64,000 nucleotides of DNA from Mucilaginibacter hurinus (GCF_003324525.1 NZ_QGDC01000005.1:310001-374000), one strand, 5' to 3'; shown: positions 8,431 through 18,199, counted from the first letter of the stretch. Notes: a model not told the origin generated them from the letters alone. Made by a program: numbers and translations.

Positions 8431-11325
8431 TCAGCCCAAAATCTCTTTGATGTCCTCTGCGGACAGAGATTTAATAAAGCTTTCTTCGGTAGTAATGAGC
8501 GCGCGTGCTACGCTGAGCTTGCGTTGCTGCAAAGCCAGTATCTTTTCTTCAACCGTGTCTTTGGTGATGAATTTATAGATAAATACATTTTTAGTTTGGC
8601 CTATACGGTGTGTACGGTCAATAGCTTGTTGTTCAACCGCCGGGTTCCACCATGGATCCAAAATAAATACATAATCGGCCTGGGTAAGGTTTAGGCCCAC
8701 CCCGCCGGCCTTTATTGATATCAAGAATACCCGTGTAGTTTCATCCTCCTGGAAACGTTTCACCACATCGCCGCGGTTTTGGGTACTGCCGTCAAGATAT
8801 ACATAAGGTATTCCCTCCGTATCAAAATGATTGCGATAAATACCGAGTTGCTTTACAAACTGCGAGAATATAAGCACCTTATGCCCGCCATCAAGTACAT
8901 TAGCCAATGTGTGTATTACGTTCTCAAACTTGCCCGAATCACCTTCGTAATCGGCGTCTATCATACTCGGGTGATTGGCTATCTGGCGCAATTTAATAAG
9001 CCCTTGTAATACTTGTATATGCTGTTTAGCATAGGTTCCGTCTTCCAGGCTCCGTAACAGTTCATTTCGATATTCTGATTTTACTTTTTCATACACTTCA
9101 GATTGCTCTTCACTCATCTGGCAGTAAAACAGGTTTTCGGTTTTAGGCGGCAGTTCCGTAGCCACCTGTTCTTTGGTGCGCCGCAGTACAAAAGGCTTTA
9201 TCAGTGCCTGCAAGCGGCGCGCCTTTTCCTCATCTTTCTTTTTTTCTATGGGTGTTACAAATTCGTTAAGGAAGAACTGCTGGGCACCCAATAAACCTGG
9301 GTTTATGAATGACATCTGCGTCCACAAGTCGTTAACCGAATTTTCTACCGGCGTACCGCTCAATATCAGTTTATACCGCGACTTTAACTGTTTAACTGCC
9401 TGGTATGATTTTGATGAAGGATTTTTTATGTTTTGGCTTTCGTCCAATATTACATAATCAAAAAAATATCCCTTAAACAAGTCTATATCTATCCGGCTGA
9501 TGCCGTATGTTGTTATAATAACATCGTAATTTTTAAATACATCCGGCGACTTGTACCTGAAAGTGCCGGTATGGACCATCATTCTTAAACGGGGCGCAAA
9601 TTTTTTTGCTTCATTTTGCCAGTTGTATATCAGCGAGGTTGGCATGATCAGCAGTGAAGTACTGCCGGCACCTTCGGCTTCGGCATCTTCTTTATGTTTT
9701 TGCAGCAAGGCCAGGGTCTGTACCGTTTTTCCCAGGCCCATGTCGTCTGCCAGGCACCCGCCAAAATGATAATTCTTTAAAAAATGAAACCAGTTATAGC
9801 CCGCTTTTTGATAGGGCCTTAACATGCCCGCAAAATTTACCGGCATTTCAACTTCTTCCAACTCTTCAAAATCGCTTAGCTTTTGCAGTCTCCGCGTCAT
9901 GGTAATACCGGCCAGCTCACCATCTGTTAGCTCGTTGATTAATCCGATATGGTGGCGTCGCAGTTTGAGTTCGTTGGCACCCTCGCTAAAATGCAGCAGA
10001 TTGCCATATTGTGAAAACCATTTTTCCGGTATTACCGCTATCTCGCCCGACGGGAGCAGGAACTCCTTTTTGTGGTTAAGTATATGATTTTTTAGCTCGA
10101 TAAATGGTATACGATAAGGGCCGAAGTATACCACCGCATTGATATCAAACCAATCGTTGTTCTCTTTTACTTCTAGGTCTATTTTACTGGTACCAAAAAC
10201 ATAGCGCTTTTGGCCTTCAGGCTGTTCAATTTCAAAGCCCTCATTTACCAGCGCATCATGATGCTGGTTAAGCCACTCAAAAACCGAGAATGAATTATCA
10301 GCATCTTCATCCCCACCGGCTACTTCTAAATTTTGAAATAATGACGAAGCAGTTTTGAGGCCCAGATTCTCCAGCAGGGCCATTTTGTTTTTCTCCCAGG
10401 TAATCGAACGCTTTATGCGATGGAATAGATAGTCATTTCCGTTACGCTCAATGCGTACCGACACATGCCGGCCGTCGCCATACGGAAATACATATCCCGC
10501 ATATTTAAAATACAGCTGTAACTGTGAGGTGCCGCCTTCTATGTAAATAGGTTTTAAAACAGGTTTTGCATCATGTTTTTCGGTATTTATAGTAAAGCCC
10601 TCGGCATATACGTTATGTTTCTCTATCAGCGGGGCAACAAATTTTTCAAAGTAAGATTGCTCTGACGCACGCGGGATGGCGATGAAGCGTTTATTTAAAA
10701 AAGGTATAAGTTTTTTACCTTCAATTTCCTTGTCAAAATAATACAGTGTATCGTCCAACAACATCCAGGCCGGATGGTTGCAAATAACCTCGGCGTTTTT
10801 AAACATAAACTCGATACGCATCCCCTGGTATTTAATAGTAGGGAAATATCTTATCTCGGTATCGTCACGCCTGAAATGGAACAGCACAGATGCCGGTTCA
10901 GCAGCAATATGCAGTTTACGCTCCGCCGGATAGCCCTCCTTGCTCATCAGGTAAATCTCTTTTTCTGCAAGTAGTGGCAGCGCCTCGGCCATTCGCTTTT
11001 CAATTTTTGGACGGATGACGTCGAAAAGCTGTTCGTTAAAAACCCTGGCGAAAAATTCAAAGGGCCGGATTGGCTTTTTGTAGTATCGTTTTATCACATT
11101 GCCCTGCTCAATTTCTTCAAGAAGTTTTATCAACCGCATATCAGTATGCTCAATGCAATGATTAAATTCCTGTGCAGTATTACTGAATAAACGCTGGTGA
11201 GTTAATGAAAATTCGCCGTTGGGGTTAAGCTGAACAATGTGTGGCTCAATAACAAAGCCCAAATACTCATGCTTTGCAATCGCATAGATAATTTGGCAGG
11301 GTTTCGAGCTGTCGACGCGTAACAT
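8431..11325 (-). CDS. SNF2-family DEAD/DEAH-box helicase
   Basis: This is a 964-residue ATP-dependent DNA translocase of the bacterial SNF2 (RapA/HepA-like) group. The N-terminal half (1-500) is a family-specific region without a clear catalytic motif. The helicase core has Walker A DDMGLGKT at about 527-534, a DESQ Walker B box at about 627, LILSGTPVEN (motif III) and, in the C-terminal domain, the motif VI stretch AIDRTHRIGQ at about 903. Likely roles are remodelling of RNA polymerase or of other DNA-bound proteins. The coding sequence is complete and its start is supported by the preceding AT-rich gap. Confidence 0.95.
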   Translation of the reverse strand: MLRVDSSKPCQIIYAIAKHEYLGFVIEPHIVQLNPNGEFSLTHQRLFSNTAQEFNHCIEHTDMRLIKLLEEIEQGNVIKRYYKKPIRPFEFFARVFNEQLFDVIRPKIEKRMAEALPLLAEKEIYLMSKEGYPAERKLHIAAEPASVLFHFRRDDTEIRYFPTIKYQGMRIEFMFKNAEVICNHPAWMLLDDTLYYFDKEIEGKKLIPFLNKRFIAIPRASEQSYFEKFVAPLIEKHNVYAEGFTINTEKHDAKPVLKPIYIEGGTSQLQLYFKYAGYVFPYGDGRHVSVRIERNGNDYLFHRIKRSITWEKNKMALLENLGLKTASSLFQNLEVAGGDEDADNSFSVFEWLNQHHDALVNEGFEIEQPEGQKRYVFGTSKIDLEVKENNDWFDINAVVYFGPYRIPFIELKNHILNHKKEFLLPSGEIAVIPEKWFSQYGNLLHFSEGANELKLRRHHIGLINELTDGELAGITMTRRLQKLSDFEELEEVEMPVNFAGMLRPYQKAGYNWFHFLKNYHFGGCLADDMGLGKTVQTLALLQKHKEDAEAEGAGSTSLLIMPTSLIYNWQNEAKKFAPRLRMMVHTGTFRYKSPDVFKNYDVIITTYGISRIDIDLFKGYFFDYVILDESQNIKNPSSKSYQAVKQLKSRYKLILSGTPVENSVNDLWTQMSFINPGLLGAQQFFLNEFVTPIEKKKDEEKARRLQALIKPFVLRRTKEQVATELPPKTENLFYCQMSEEQSEVYEKVKSEYRNELLRSLEDGTYAKQHIQVLQGLIKLRQIANHPSMIDADYEGDSGKFENVIHTLANVLDGGHKVLIFSQFVKQLGIYRNHFDTEGIPYVYLDGSTQNRGDVVKRFQEDETTRVFLISIKAGGVGLNLTQADYVFILDPWWNPAVEQQAIDRTHRIGQTKNVFIYKFITKDTVEEKILALQQRKLSVARALITTEESFIKSLSAEDIKEILG

Positions 11326-11450
11326 TAATATTTGTTAAAAATTAATGTAAGCTACATCAACAAAAAATTCAAACGTAAACAGAATTTAGGGGATTACGAA
11401 GTGTTTTACGGAAAAGTTTTTAACAGGCATGGAGGATTATGTCCTAAACG

Positions 11451-11540
11451 CGTCGTTACGAGCAATAGCGTGGCCATCTCTTTAAGCTTAGACCATTAAA
11501 AGTGAATTATGTAGTTCAGTTCTTCCTTACGGCAACGACG
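11451..11540. repeat. Palindromic repeat, copy 1 of 3 (about 90 bp)
   Basis: The ends are CGTCGTTACG and, reversed, CGTCGTTGCC. The left arm has AGCGTGGCCATCTCTTTAAG, matching the arm AGCGTGGCAATCTCTATAGG of the copy at 18106-18190. It lies between hisS and the SNF2 gene. The right arm is more degenerate. Confidence 0.65.
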
Positions 11541-11551
11541 TGCTGAGAAAA

Positions 11552-12925
11552 CTATTTACTCAACTTTTCAACTATCTGCCCTGTAGTTAACTTCTCCTGC
11601 AACCCGCTTGTCATATCTTTAAACGCCAACAGGCCGCTGGCCATTTCTTCGCTGCCTATCAGGATGGTATAAGGTACCTGTTTGCTGTTGGCATACTCCA
11701 TCTGTTTTTTGATCTTAGCCCCGGCAGGATATAGTTCAGTGTTGATTTCGAGTCCGCGCAAGCGCTGCAATAGTGGTAAAGCATAGCTTTCAGCATCTTT
11801 ATCAAAACAGCATATTAATACTTGAGTACCCTGTACAGCTGATGACGGGAAAAGATCGAGCTCTTCCATCACATCGTATATCCTGTCGGCACCAAACGAT
11901 ATGCCGGCACCCGTCAGGCCTTTTAAACCAAACATGCCGGTCAGATCATCATAGCGGCCACCTCCGCCAATGCTGCCCATTTGCACTTCGTTAGTCTTCA
12001 CTTCGAATATTGCGCCGGTGTAGTAGTTGAGTCCGCGGGCCAGGGTAATGTCCAATTCAAGCAAACCTTTTTGCAAAGGCGTAGCCTTAATGTAATTAAG
12101 CACCGTTTCTAACTCATCACATCCCTGTAACCCAATAGGTGAGTTAGCCAATGCTTTACGCAGGCTTTCCAGCTTTTCGGTATTTGATCCCTCAAGTAAT
12201 ATCACTGGTTTTAATTTGTTGATATCCTCTATCGTAAAGCCTTTATTACTTAATTCCGCAATTACGCCGTCCAGTCCAATTTTATCCAATTTGTCAATAG
12301 CGACAGTCAAGTCAATAATGTTATCGCTCTTATCTATAACCTGTGCTATTCCGGATAGAATTTTTCTATTATTGATTTTTATGGTAAAATCACGGAGACC
12401 CAATTTGCTTAATGCCTCATCATAGATCAGTATAAATTCCGCTTCATTTAACAGGGAATCAGAGCCTACCACATCGGCATCACATTGATAAAATTCTCGA
12501 TAACGGCCTTTTTGCGGCCGGTCTGCACGCCATACCGGTTGAACCTGGAAGCGTTTGAAAGGGAAGGTTATTTCGTTTTGGTGCTGCACTACATAACGCG
12601 CGAAAGGTACGGTAAGGTCATAGCGTAATGCCTTTTCTGAAATTTCTGAGATTAAAAGGTTCGAATCTTTAAAAGCTAACTTATCAGCATCCACTTTAGC
12701 GAGGTAATCCCCGCTGTTTAGTATTTTAAATATTAATTTATCGCCTTCGTCGCCATATTTTCCTGTCAAGGTGCTTAAATTCTCCATGCTTGGCGTTTCA
12801 ATTTGCTGATAGCCATACTTACGGAATACGGATTTAATAGTATCAAAGATAAAATTGCGTCGAGCCATTTCAGCCGGAGAAAAATCGCGTGTGCCCTTTG
12901 GAACAGATGGTTTGATGGATGCCAT
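11552..12925 (-). CDS. hisS: Histidine--tRNA ligase
   Basis: This is a 457-residue class II aminoacyl-tRNA synthetase charging tRNA-His. It shows the motif 2 region GRYREFYQCDADVVG at about 140, the histidine-specific LARGLNYYTGAIFEV at about 290-305, the motif 3 stretch ISFGADRI, and a C-terminal anticodon-binding domain (from about 365). Length is as expected for the eukaryote-like HisRS form seen in Bacteroidota. A TACCTTTG box ends only 4 nt before the ATG, suggesting a leaderless or nearly leaderless mRNA. Confidence 0.97.
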   Translation of the reverse strand: MASIKPSVPKGTRDFSPAEMARRNFIFDTIKSVFRKYGYQQIETPSMENLSTLTGKYGDEGDKLIFKILNSGDYLAKVDADKLAFKDSNLLISEISEKALRYDLTVPFARYVVQHQNEITFPFKRFQVQPVWRADRPQKGRYREFYQCDADVVGSDSLLNEAEFILIYDEALSKLGLRDFTIKINNRKILSGIAQVIDKSDNIIDLTVAIDKLDKIGLDGVIAELSNKGFTIEDINKLKPVILLEGSNTEKLESLRKALANSPIGLQGCDELETVLNYIKATPLQKGLLELDITLARGLNYYTGAIFEVKTNEVQMGSIGGGGRYDDLTGMFGLKGLTGAGISFGADRIYDVMEELDLFPSSAVQGTQVLICCFDKDAESYALPLLQRLRGLEINTELYPAGAKIKKQMEYANSKQVPYTILIGSEEMASGLLAFKDMTSGLQEKLTTGQIVEKLSK

Positions 12926-12929
12926 GCGG

Positions 12930-12937
12930 CAAAGGTA
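12930..12937 (-). promoter_or_regulatory. -7 box TACCTTTG abutting hisS
   Basis: This exact match to TAnnTTTG ends 4 nt before the hisS ATG. The transcription start would fall at or next to the start codon. A matching -33 TTTG is not obvious. Confidence 0.5.
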
Positions 12938-13062
12938 AAAAATTGCAAGGGAACAGCGAATTAATAGAATGCCCCAAGTTACGGTGCACCTATGTTGAAA
13001 TTAACAGTTCGATGTTAAAAATTCACAACTTTAGTACCCCATGTTAATCATTCAATTATAAG

Positions 13063-13070
13063 TAATTTTG
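13063..13070 (+). promoter_or_regulatory. -7 box TAATTTTG abutting surE
   Basis: This exact TAnnTTTG match ends 4 nt before the surE ATG, so the mRNA would be leaderless or have a leader of a few bases. No convincing -33 element is present. Confidence 0.5.
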
Positions 13071-13074
13071 CAGC

Positions 13075-13848
13075 ATGACAAAAGCAAAGCCAACTATACT
13101 GGTTGTAAATGACGACGGTATCACAGCGCCGGGTATAAAGGCCTTAATATACGCCATGAATGATATAGGCCGCGTGGTGGTAGTGGCGCCAGACAGTCCG
13201 CAATCCGGCATGGGGCATGCCATAACCATTGGCAAGCCGTTGCGGTTTGATAAAGAAGAGATATACGAAGGCATTGAAATGTACAAGTGCTCGGGCACAC
13301 CTGTAGATTGTGTTAAGCTGGCTGTAAACCTGGTGTTTAAAGGAAAGAAGCCCGACTTGTGCGTCTCGGGGATAAACCATGGATTAAATAACTCCATTAA
13401 TGTATTATATTCCGGTACCATGTCAGCAGCGGTTGAAGGTGCTATAGAAGGTATACCCTCCATTGGTTTTTCATTGGATGATTACACATTGCAGGCGGAT
13501 TTTAAGCCCTGCATCAAATACGTTAAGGACATTGCCTTGCAGGTACTGGAGCACGGCCTGCCGCCTGCCACCCTGTTAAATGTTAATTTCCCGATAGCCG
13601 AAAAGTTAATGGGAATAAAAATTTGCCGTCAGGCCAATGCTAAATGGGCCGAAGAATTTGACGAGCGTATAGACCCCCACAAACGCCCGTATTATTGGCT
13701 CACCGGTGTATTCCAGTTAAATGACCAGGGTGAGGATACTGATGTGTGGGCGTTGGCAAATGGATACGTCTCAGTAGTGCCTGTGCAGTTTGACATGACA
13801 GCACATCATGCTATACCTGTATTGAATACCTGGAAATTTAACGATTGA
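13075..13848 (+). CDS. surE: 5'/3'-nucleotidase SurE
   Basis: This is a 257-residue metal-dependent nucleoside monophosphate phosphatase. The N-terminal VNDDGITAPGI (N12, D13, D14) is the SurE metal site, and CVSGINHGLN at about 97-106 is the second conserved site. It is followed 32 bp later by lpxB on the same strand and is probably co-transcribed with it. Confidence 0.97.
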   Translation: MTKAKPTILVVNDDGITAPGIKALIYAMNDIGRVVVVAPDSPQSGMGHAITIGKPLRFDKEEIYEGIEMYKCSGTPVDCVKLAVNLVFKGKKPDLCVSGINHGLNNSINVLYSGTMSAAVEGAIEGIPSIGFSLDDYTLQADFKPCIKYVKDIALQVLEHGLPPATLLNVNFPIAEKLMGIKICRQANAKWAEEFDERIDPHKRPYYWLTGVFQLNDQGEDTDVWALANGYVSVVPVQFDMTAHHAIPVLNTWKFND

Positions 13849-13880
13849 GTAGTGGTTACATCTAAACACATGTTTGCAGA

Positions 13881-14993
13881 ATGAAGTACTACCTGGTAGC
13901 CGGCGAAGCATCAGGCGACCTGCACGGCGCTAACCTGATAAGGGCGCTGAAACAGCAGGATGCCGATGCAGAGTTCCGTTTTTTTGGCGGTGACCAGATG
14001 CAGGCGGAAGGCGGTACGCTGGTGAAGCATTATGCCGATATGGCTTACATGGGCATAATAGAGGTAATAGCGAACCTTCGTACTATTTTAAAAAATATGC
14101 GGCAGTGCAAAAAGGATATACTAGCCTGGCAGCCGGATGTATTAGTGCTTATTGATTTTCCGGGTTTTAACCTTAAAATAGCCGATTTTGCAAAGGCAAA
14201 TGGCATTTTGGTGTGCTACTATATATCTCCTAAGGTTTGGGCATGGAACCAAAAGCGCGTGTTAAAGATCAAAAAGGTGGTTGATCACATGTTTTGTATA
14301 CTACCGTTTGAAGTAGATTTTTACAAACGATGGGATATGTATGTTGATTATATAGGTAACCCTTTATTTGACGCCATATCGGCCTTTACGCCCGATCCTG
14401 ATTTTTTACGCAACAACCGTCTGGAAGGCAAAAGCATCATAGCCTTGTTACCGGGCAGCCGAAAACAGGAATTGCGATATCTGCTTGCTGATATGGTAGC
14501 CGTCCAGGACAAATTTCCAAGTCATCAGCTGGTGATAGCCGGGGCACCGTCTTTTACTGCTGCGGATTATACATTTTATTTAAATGGGCGCAACGTCCCG
14601 GTGGTATTTAATGCTACGTATGATTTGCTTACACATGCTCAAGCGGCTGTGGTAACATCAGGTACGGCCACCCTTGAAACAGCCTTATTCAATGTGCCTG
14701 AGGTAGTGGTATACAAAGCAAATGCACTCATGATAGCTGCTGGCCGTTTACTGGTTAAACTAAAATACATATCGCTAGTAAACCTGATAGCCAATAAGCC
14801 GATTGTGACCGAATTGATACAGGAGGAGTGCACGCCGGCAAATATTGCCAAAGAGCTAGACTTGATATTGAACGATGATAGTTACAGGAGGGTAATGCTG
14901 GATGGTTATGATGACTTAGATACCAAAATGGGCAGCCCCGGTGCTTCATCCAGGGCGGCAAGTCTTATAATAAACTACGCAAATAAAAAGTAA
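13881..14993 (+). CDS. lpxB: Lipid-A-disaccharide synthase
   Basis: This is a 370-residue GT19 enzyme joining UDP-2,3-diacylglucosamine and lipid X to make the lipid A disaccharide at the inner membrane. Diagnostic are GEASGDLHGANL near residue 8, YYISPKVWAW at about 115, LLPGSRKQE at about 190-199, and VTSGTATLE at about 260 (nucleotide-sugar binding). It forms a likely two-gene operon with surE. The convergent REC-like gene follows 14 bp downstream. Confidence 0.97.
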   Translation: MKYYLVAGEASGDLHGANLIRALKQQDADAEFRFFGGDQMQAEGGTLVKHYADMAYMGIIEVIANLRTILKNMRQCKKDILAWQPDVLVLIDFPGFNLKIADFAKANGILVCYYISPKVWAWNQKRVLKIKKVVDHMFCILPFEVDFYKRWDMYVDYIGNPLFDAISAFTPDPDFLRNNRLEGKSIIALLPGSRKQELRYLLADMVAVQDKFPSHQLVIAGAPSFTAADYTFYLNGRNVPVVFNATYDLLTHAQAAVVTSGTATLETALFNVPEVVVYKANALMIAAGRLLVKLKYISLVNLIANKPIVTELIQEECTPANIAKELDLILNDDSYRRVMLDGYDDLDTKMGSPGASSRAASLIINYANKK

Positions 14994-15007
14994 CCGTGGT
15001 AAAACGC

Positions 15008-15418
15008 TCAGTGAGCCACCTTTGCCAGCACCCGCATCAGTGAGGCGTCCAGGATAGCGCTGAAAATACTTACTTTATCAGTGCTACTGTCACTCACCAG
15101 GTCTCCAGGATAAATGAAATAATTAACACCAATGGCTTTTAAAAAGTCGTCTGTATCCCGGTTAGGTTTAACTTTATAGCAGCAGATTTTTGTTTTGTTA
15201 TAAAAAGGATTCATTCTTAACCTGCGAACAATTCGTTCAAGATCGCACTTAACGTATTCATAGTCGAACAGGACAAGATCGGGTTTAAAATCAAAAATAA
15301 CAGGGAATAAACGGTCAATTTCAGGCACGTGTTTAACATAGTCATATTCGGCAGCCAGGCGGCGCGGGCAGTTATCAGGAGCAACCAGTAATACTTTGTT
15401 AAATCTTCGTCGTATCAT
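15008..15418 (-). CDS. Stand-alone degenerate receiver (REC-like) domain protein
   Basis: I start this 136-residue protein at MIRRRFNKVLLV. A longer in-frame start at 15469 exists, but the added residues do not look like part of the fold. The pattern of alternating beta strands and helices is that of a response-regulator receiver: DLVLFDYEY places D52 at the phospho-acceptor site. However, the N-terminal acidic pair is missing (LLVAPDN), and the conserved Lys is replaced (FIYPGD). It has no output domain. It may be a pseudo-receiver acting by protein contact. It converges on lpxB. Confidence 0.65.
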   Translation of the reverse strand: MIRRRFNKVLLVAPDNCPRRLAAEYDYVKHVPEIDRLFPVIFDFKPDLVLFDYEYVKCDLERIVRRLRMNPFYNKTKICCYKVKPNRDTDDFLKAIGVNYFIYPGDLVSDSSTDKVSIFSAILDASLMRVLAKVAH

Positions 15419-15537
15419 GCTAAGTAAATTAAGGGATTTAAAAATAAAATGTAAATTCCACAATGTCAAGCATTTATTGACTAAATTGCTATAATTAGTC
15501 TGCTAAGTCATAAAAAAACTAATTATATATAACCAAA

Positions 15538-15566
15538 AACGCCCTTGACTTATTGTCAAGGGCGTT
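15538..15566. terminator. Bidirectional intrinsic terminator
   Basis: A 12-bp perfect stem (AACGCCCTTGAC / GTCAAGGGCGTT) with a TTATT loop is flanked by an A run on the left and a T run on the right, so it can terminate on either strand. Here it serves the SIMPL-domain gene on the minus strand. Confidence 0.85.
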
Positions 15567-15585
15567 CTTTTTTAAGTATGGCGCC

Positions 15586-16284
15586 TTATTTTATTTCAAA
15601 AACGGCCTGTATCTGGAAACTCAGCTTTATTTTTTTAAAATCAATGTCAGACTCGGGTGCGCTGGCATCGGCAGCCTGTTCCCTCACCATCATGTTGGCA
15701 GCTTTATACATCAGCGGTTGCGGATAGTTGCTGTTATCATTTTCAACTATATTAATGGCGCCGCCTAATTTATCTCCCAGGCTGGTTAACAAATAGGTAG
15801 CCTTGTCACGAGCTGCCAGTAATGCCTGTATCTTTAATTCTTTTTTTACTTCGGCCATCTTTGAATAGTCATAACTATCAATGTTGGTGTACTGGATGCC
15901 TTTCGCATCTATTTTACTAAGTATCTGGTTATATTTATTTAAATCACGTACGCGTAAGCCGTACTGTTTGCTGGCTAAAAATTCAGGGTTTTTCTTTTTT
16001 TGTATGATGTAGTTCCAGCTCGAAACGTTCATCACGGTAAAGTCTTCTTTAGGGATACCGGCTTCCTGCACAGCTTTTTCCAGTTGCTGCTCTAACTGGC
16101 TGATGGTAATCTTTTTCTTCCCGTCCATATACTCTTTAAGAGATATGGATACATTCAATATATCGGGAGTAACCTCTTTTTCGGCAATGCCGGTAACCTC
16201 AATTTTACGACGAAGATCTACTGATTGTGCAAATGTGGTCGTGGTGGCGGCTACCAGGGCAGCCATTATAAATAGTTTTTTCAT
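15586..16284 (-). CDS. Exported SIMPL-domain (DUF541) protein
   Basis: I start this 232-residue protein at MKKLFIMAALVAATTTTFAQ, a clear signal peptide; the open frame extends further upstream but without a plausible start. The mature part has IEVTGIAEKEVTPDILNVSI, the hallmark opening of the SIMPL/DUF541 family, and a repeated YxIQKKK/KYNQILSKI arrangement. The family is periplasmic or surface-located and of unclear biochemical role. It ends at a strong terminator. Confidence 0.88.
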   Translation of the reverse strand: MKKLFIMAALVAATTTTFAQSVDLRRKIEVTGIAEKEVTPDILNVSISLKEYMDGKKKITISQLEQQLEKAVQEAGIPKEDFTVMNVSSWNYIIQKKKNPEFLASKQYGLRVRDLNKYNQILSKIDAKGIQYTNIDSYDYSKMAEVKKELKIQALLAARDKATYLLTSLGDKLGGAINIVENDNSNYPQPLMYKAANMMVREQAADASAPESDIDFKKIKLSFQIQAVFEIK

Positions 16285-16402
16285 GATCTGAATAATATGT
16301 TTATAAGCTATAGACGTTTTCAAACTGCAAAGTGCAACATGCAACAAAAACATTACACAAGCATGTGTAGCAACAATAGAGGGAAATGAATGTTTTAGGC
16401 TG

Positions 16403-16768
16403 CTATTTCTTCTTTTTGGCGTCGTGCTCAAAAATCTCTGTGCGGGTAACAACCGAGTCGGCATTAAAGTGGATATAAAGCCGTTTAATGTAACTTGGCG
16501 GCATCGTATCAAGTTTCATAGCTATGTCGTAATACATAATTTGTTTCTTAAACCCCTGTGGCCGGCCAAGCGTATCAGTCACCCGCTTTAGCTTCATACC
16601 CTTAAAGTTATGCGTTTGCAACAGGTTGTCAAGCATATTAGCACGATAGGTAAATTCAATTCCGTCCTTGGTTTCACTCCAGCGTTTACGGTCAAACTTG
16701 TCAAAGTTGTTGCAGCCCGCAATTATTACGAGGAATGCCAAACAAATGAAAGTAATAAACCGTCTCAT
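16403..16768 (-). CDS. Small lipoprotein of unknown function
   Basis: This is a 121-residue protein with a lipoprotein signal ending at C19 (LVIIAGC). The mature part has a short alpha-beta layout with VTDTLGRPQGFKKQIMYYDI followed by a final strand, which resembles the BamE/SmpA fold, but I cannot assign it firmly. It lies 9 bp after thrC on the same strand, so it may be the last gene of the thr operon by read-through. No functional link to threonine is evident. Confidence 0.7.
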   Translation of the reverse strand: MRRFITFICLAFLVIIAGCNNFDKFDRKRWSETKDGIEFTYRANMLDNLLQTHNFKGMKLKRVTDTLGRPQGFKKQIMYYDIAMKLDTMPPSYIKRLYIHFNADSVVTRTEIFEHDAKKKK

Positions 16769-16777
16769 GCTACGAAT

Positions 16778-18082
16778 TTACACGTTTTTAAGCAGGTATG
16801 CTTTAAAGGCCTCAAAATCGGCGGGTAATTGTACAGCTTGCTTTTCCTTACCTTCCAATTCTTTAACAGATGCAGGAATGGTGATATTTGAAGCAATATC
16901 TGCAGGTATAACATCAGGAAATTTGCAGGGATGCGCAGTTGAAAGGAACACGCCGGTTACTTCTTTGTGGTCTGCATGCCATTCTTTCAATGCTTTCCAG
17001 GCAATAGCAGTATGCGGGCAAACTACATAATTATAATCGGCAAATACCTGCTTAAGTGCTTCAAGGGTCTCATCGTCATTGTAGCTATAGCCTTCAATTA
17101 GCTTATTCAGTTTTGCAGTATCCTCTTTAAACAGGTCGGCAATACGCACCCAATTGCTTGGGTTACCCACATCCATAGCATTTGATATGGTTGCTACCGA
17201 TGGCTTGGCATTGTAAATGCCGGTTTTTAAAAAGGCCGGTACGGTATCGTTAGCATTGGTTGCCGCTATAAACTGCTCAACCGGCAACCCCATTTTCCAC
17301 GCCAGCAAACCGGCACCTATATTGCCGAAATTGCCGCTGGGCACACAAAAGGCTACTTTACTTTTCCCCTGCCTTAAAAGCTGGGCGTAAGCGTTAAAGT
17401 AATAAAACGTTTGCGGTACCAGTCTTGCTATATTAATGGAATTAGCTGATGTTAAGCGATATTCACTATTTAGCTCAGCATCAGTAAAAGCTTGTTTAAC
17501 CAGTGCCTGGCAATCGTCAAAAGTGCCGTCAACTTCTAACGCGCGGATGTTTTGGCCATTGGTTGTTAGTTGCTGCTCCTGAACGCCGCTTACCTTGCCC
17601 TTAGGATATAGGATAGTTACGCGGGTGTTGGGCACGCCTAAAAAACCTAGCGCTACAGCGCCGCCGGTATCGCCGGAGGTAGCTACCAATACATCAAGCT
17701 GCTTTTCGCCTTTTTCAAGGAAGTAGCTCATTACACGGCTCATAAAGCGCGCGCCAAAATCCTTAAACGCCAGGGATGGACCATGGAAAAGCTCCAGTAC
17801 ATATACGTCCTCTTCCAGTTTTATTACAGGTGCATCAAAGTTGATGGCATCTTCTATTAAAGCCTTCAAGTCGGCCACCGGGATTGTGTCTCCTAATAAC
17901 GTTTTGGCTACTTCAAAAGCAATCTCAGGCAAAGTGTACTTATCCAGGTTGTTGATAAACTCGTCGCTCAAACGCGGGATAGTCACTGGCATATATAAGC
18001 CCCTGTCCTGCGGCATACTGTTAAAAACTGCTTCTTTGAATGATACGCTTGACGATGTATTGTTGGTACTGTATAGTTTCAT
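16778..18082 (-). CDS. thrC: Threonine synthase
   Basis: This is a 434-residue PLP enzyme converting O-phosphohomoserine to threonine, the last step of the pathway. The PLP lysine lies in GPSLAFKDFGARF at about 107. LVATSGDTGGAVALGF at about 130-145 and the phosphate-binding CVPSGNFGNIGAG are both present. It is the third gene of thrA-thrB-thrC. A palindromic repeat sits in the 117-bp gap before it. Confidence 0.97.
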   Translation of the reverse strand: MKLYSTNNTSSSVSFKEAVFNSMPQDRGLYMPVTIPRLSDEFINNLDKYTLPEIAFEVAKTLLGDTIPVADLKALIEDAINFDAPVIKLEEDVYVLELFHGPSLAFKDFGARFMSRVMSYFLEKGEKQLDVLVATSGDTGGAVALGFLGVPNTRVTILYPKGKVSGVQEQQLTTNGQNIRALEVDGTFDDCQALVKQAFTDAELNSEYRLTSANSINIARLVPQTFYYFNAYAQLLRQGKSKVAFCVPSGNFGNIGAGLLAWKMGLPVEQFIAATNANDTVPAFLKTGIYNAKPSVATISNAMDVGNPSNWVRIADLFKEDTAKLNKLIEGYSYNDDETLEALKQVFADYNYVVCPHTAIAWKALKEWHADHKEVTGVFLSTAHPCKFPDVIPADIASNITIPASVKELEGKEKQAVQLPADFEAFKAYLLKNV

Positions 18083-18105
18083 GGTATTTTTGGAGTGTTT
18101 TATTT

Positions 18106-18190
18106 CGTCATTGGCAGGTACTAAGCATTCTCTTTAGATGTTCACGGTGCTAAGCCTATAGAGATTGCCACGCTGTCGCCCGCAATGACG
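18106..18190. repeat. Palindromic repeat, copy 2 of 3, between thrB and thrC
   Basis: The element is 85 bp with terminal inverted repeats CGTCATTG. Inner arms pair GCATTCTCTTTAG with GCAATCTCTATAG (reversed). It fills most of the thrB-thrC gap and must be transcribed into the operon mRNA as a hairpin. Confidence 0.75.
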
Positions 18191-18199
18191 GGTGGGCCG

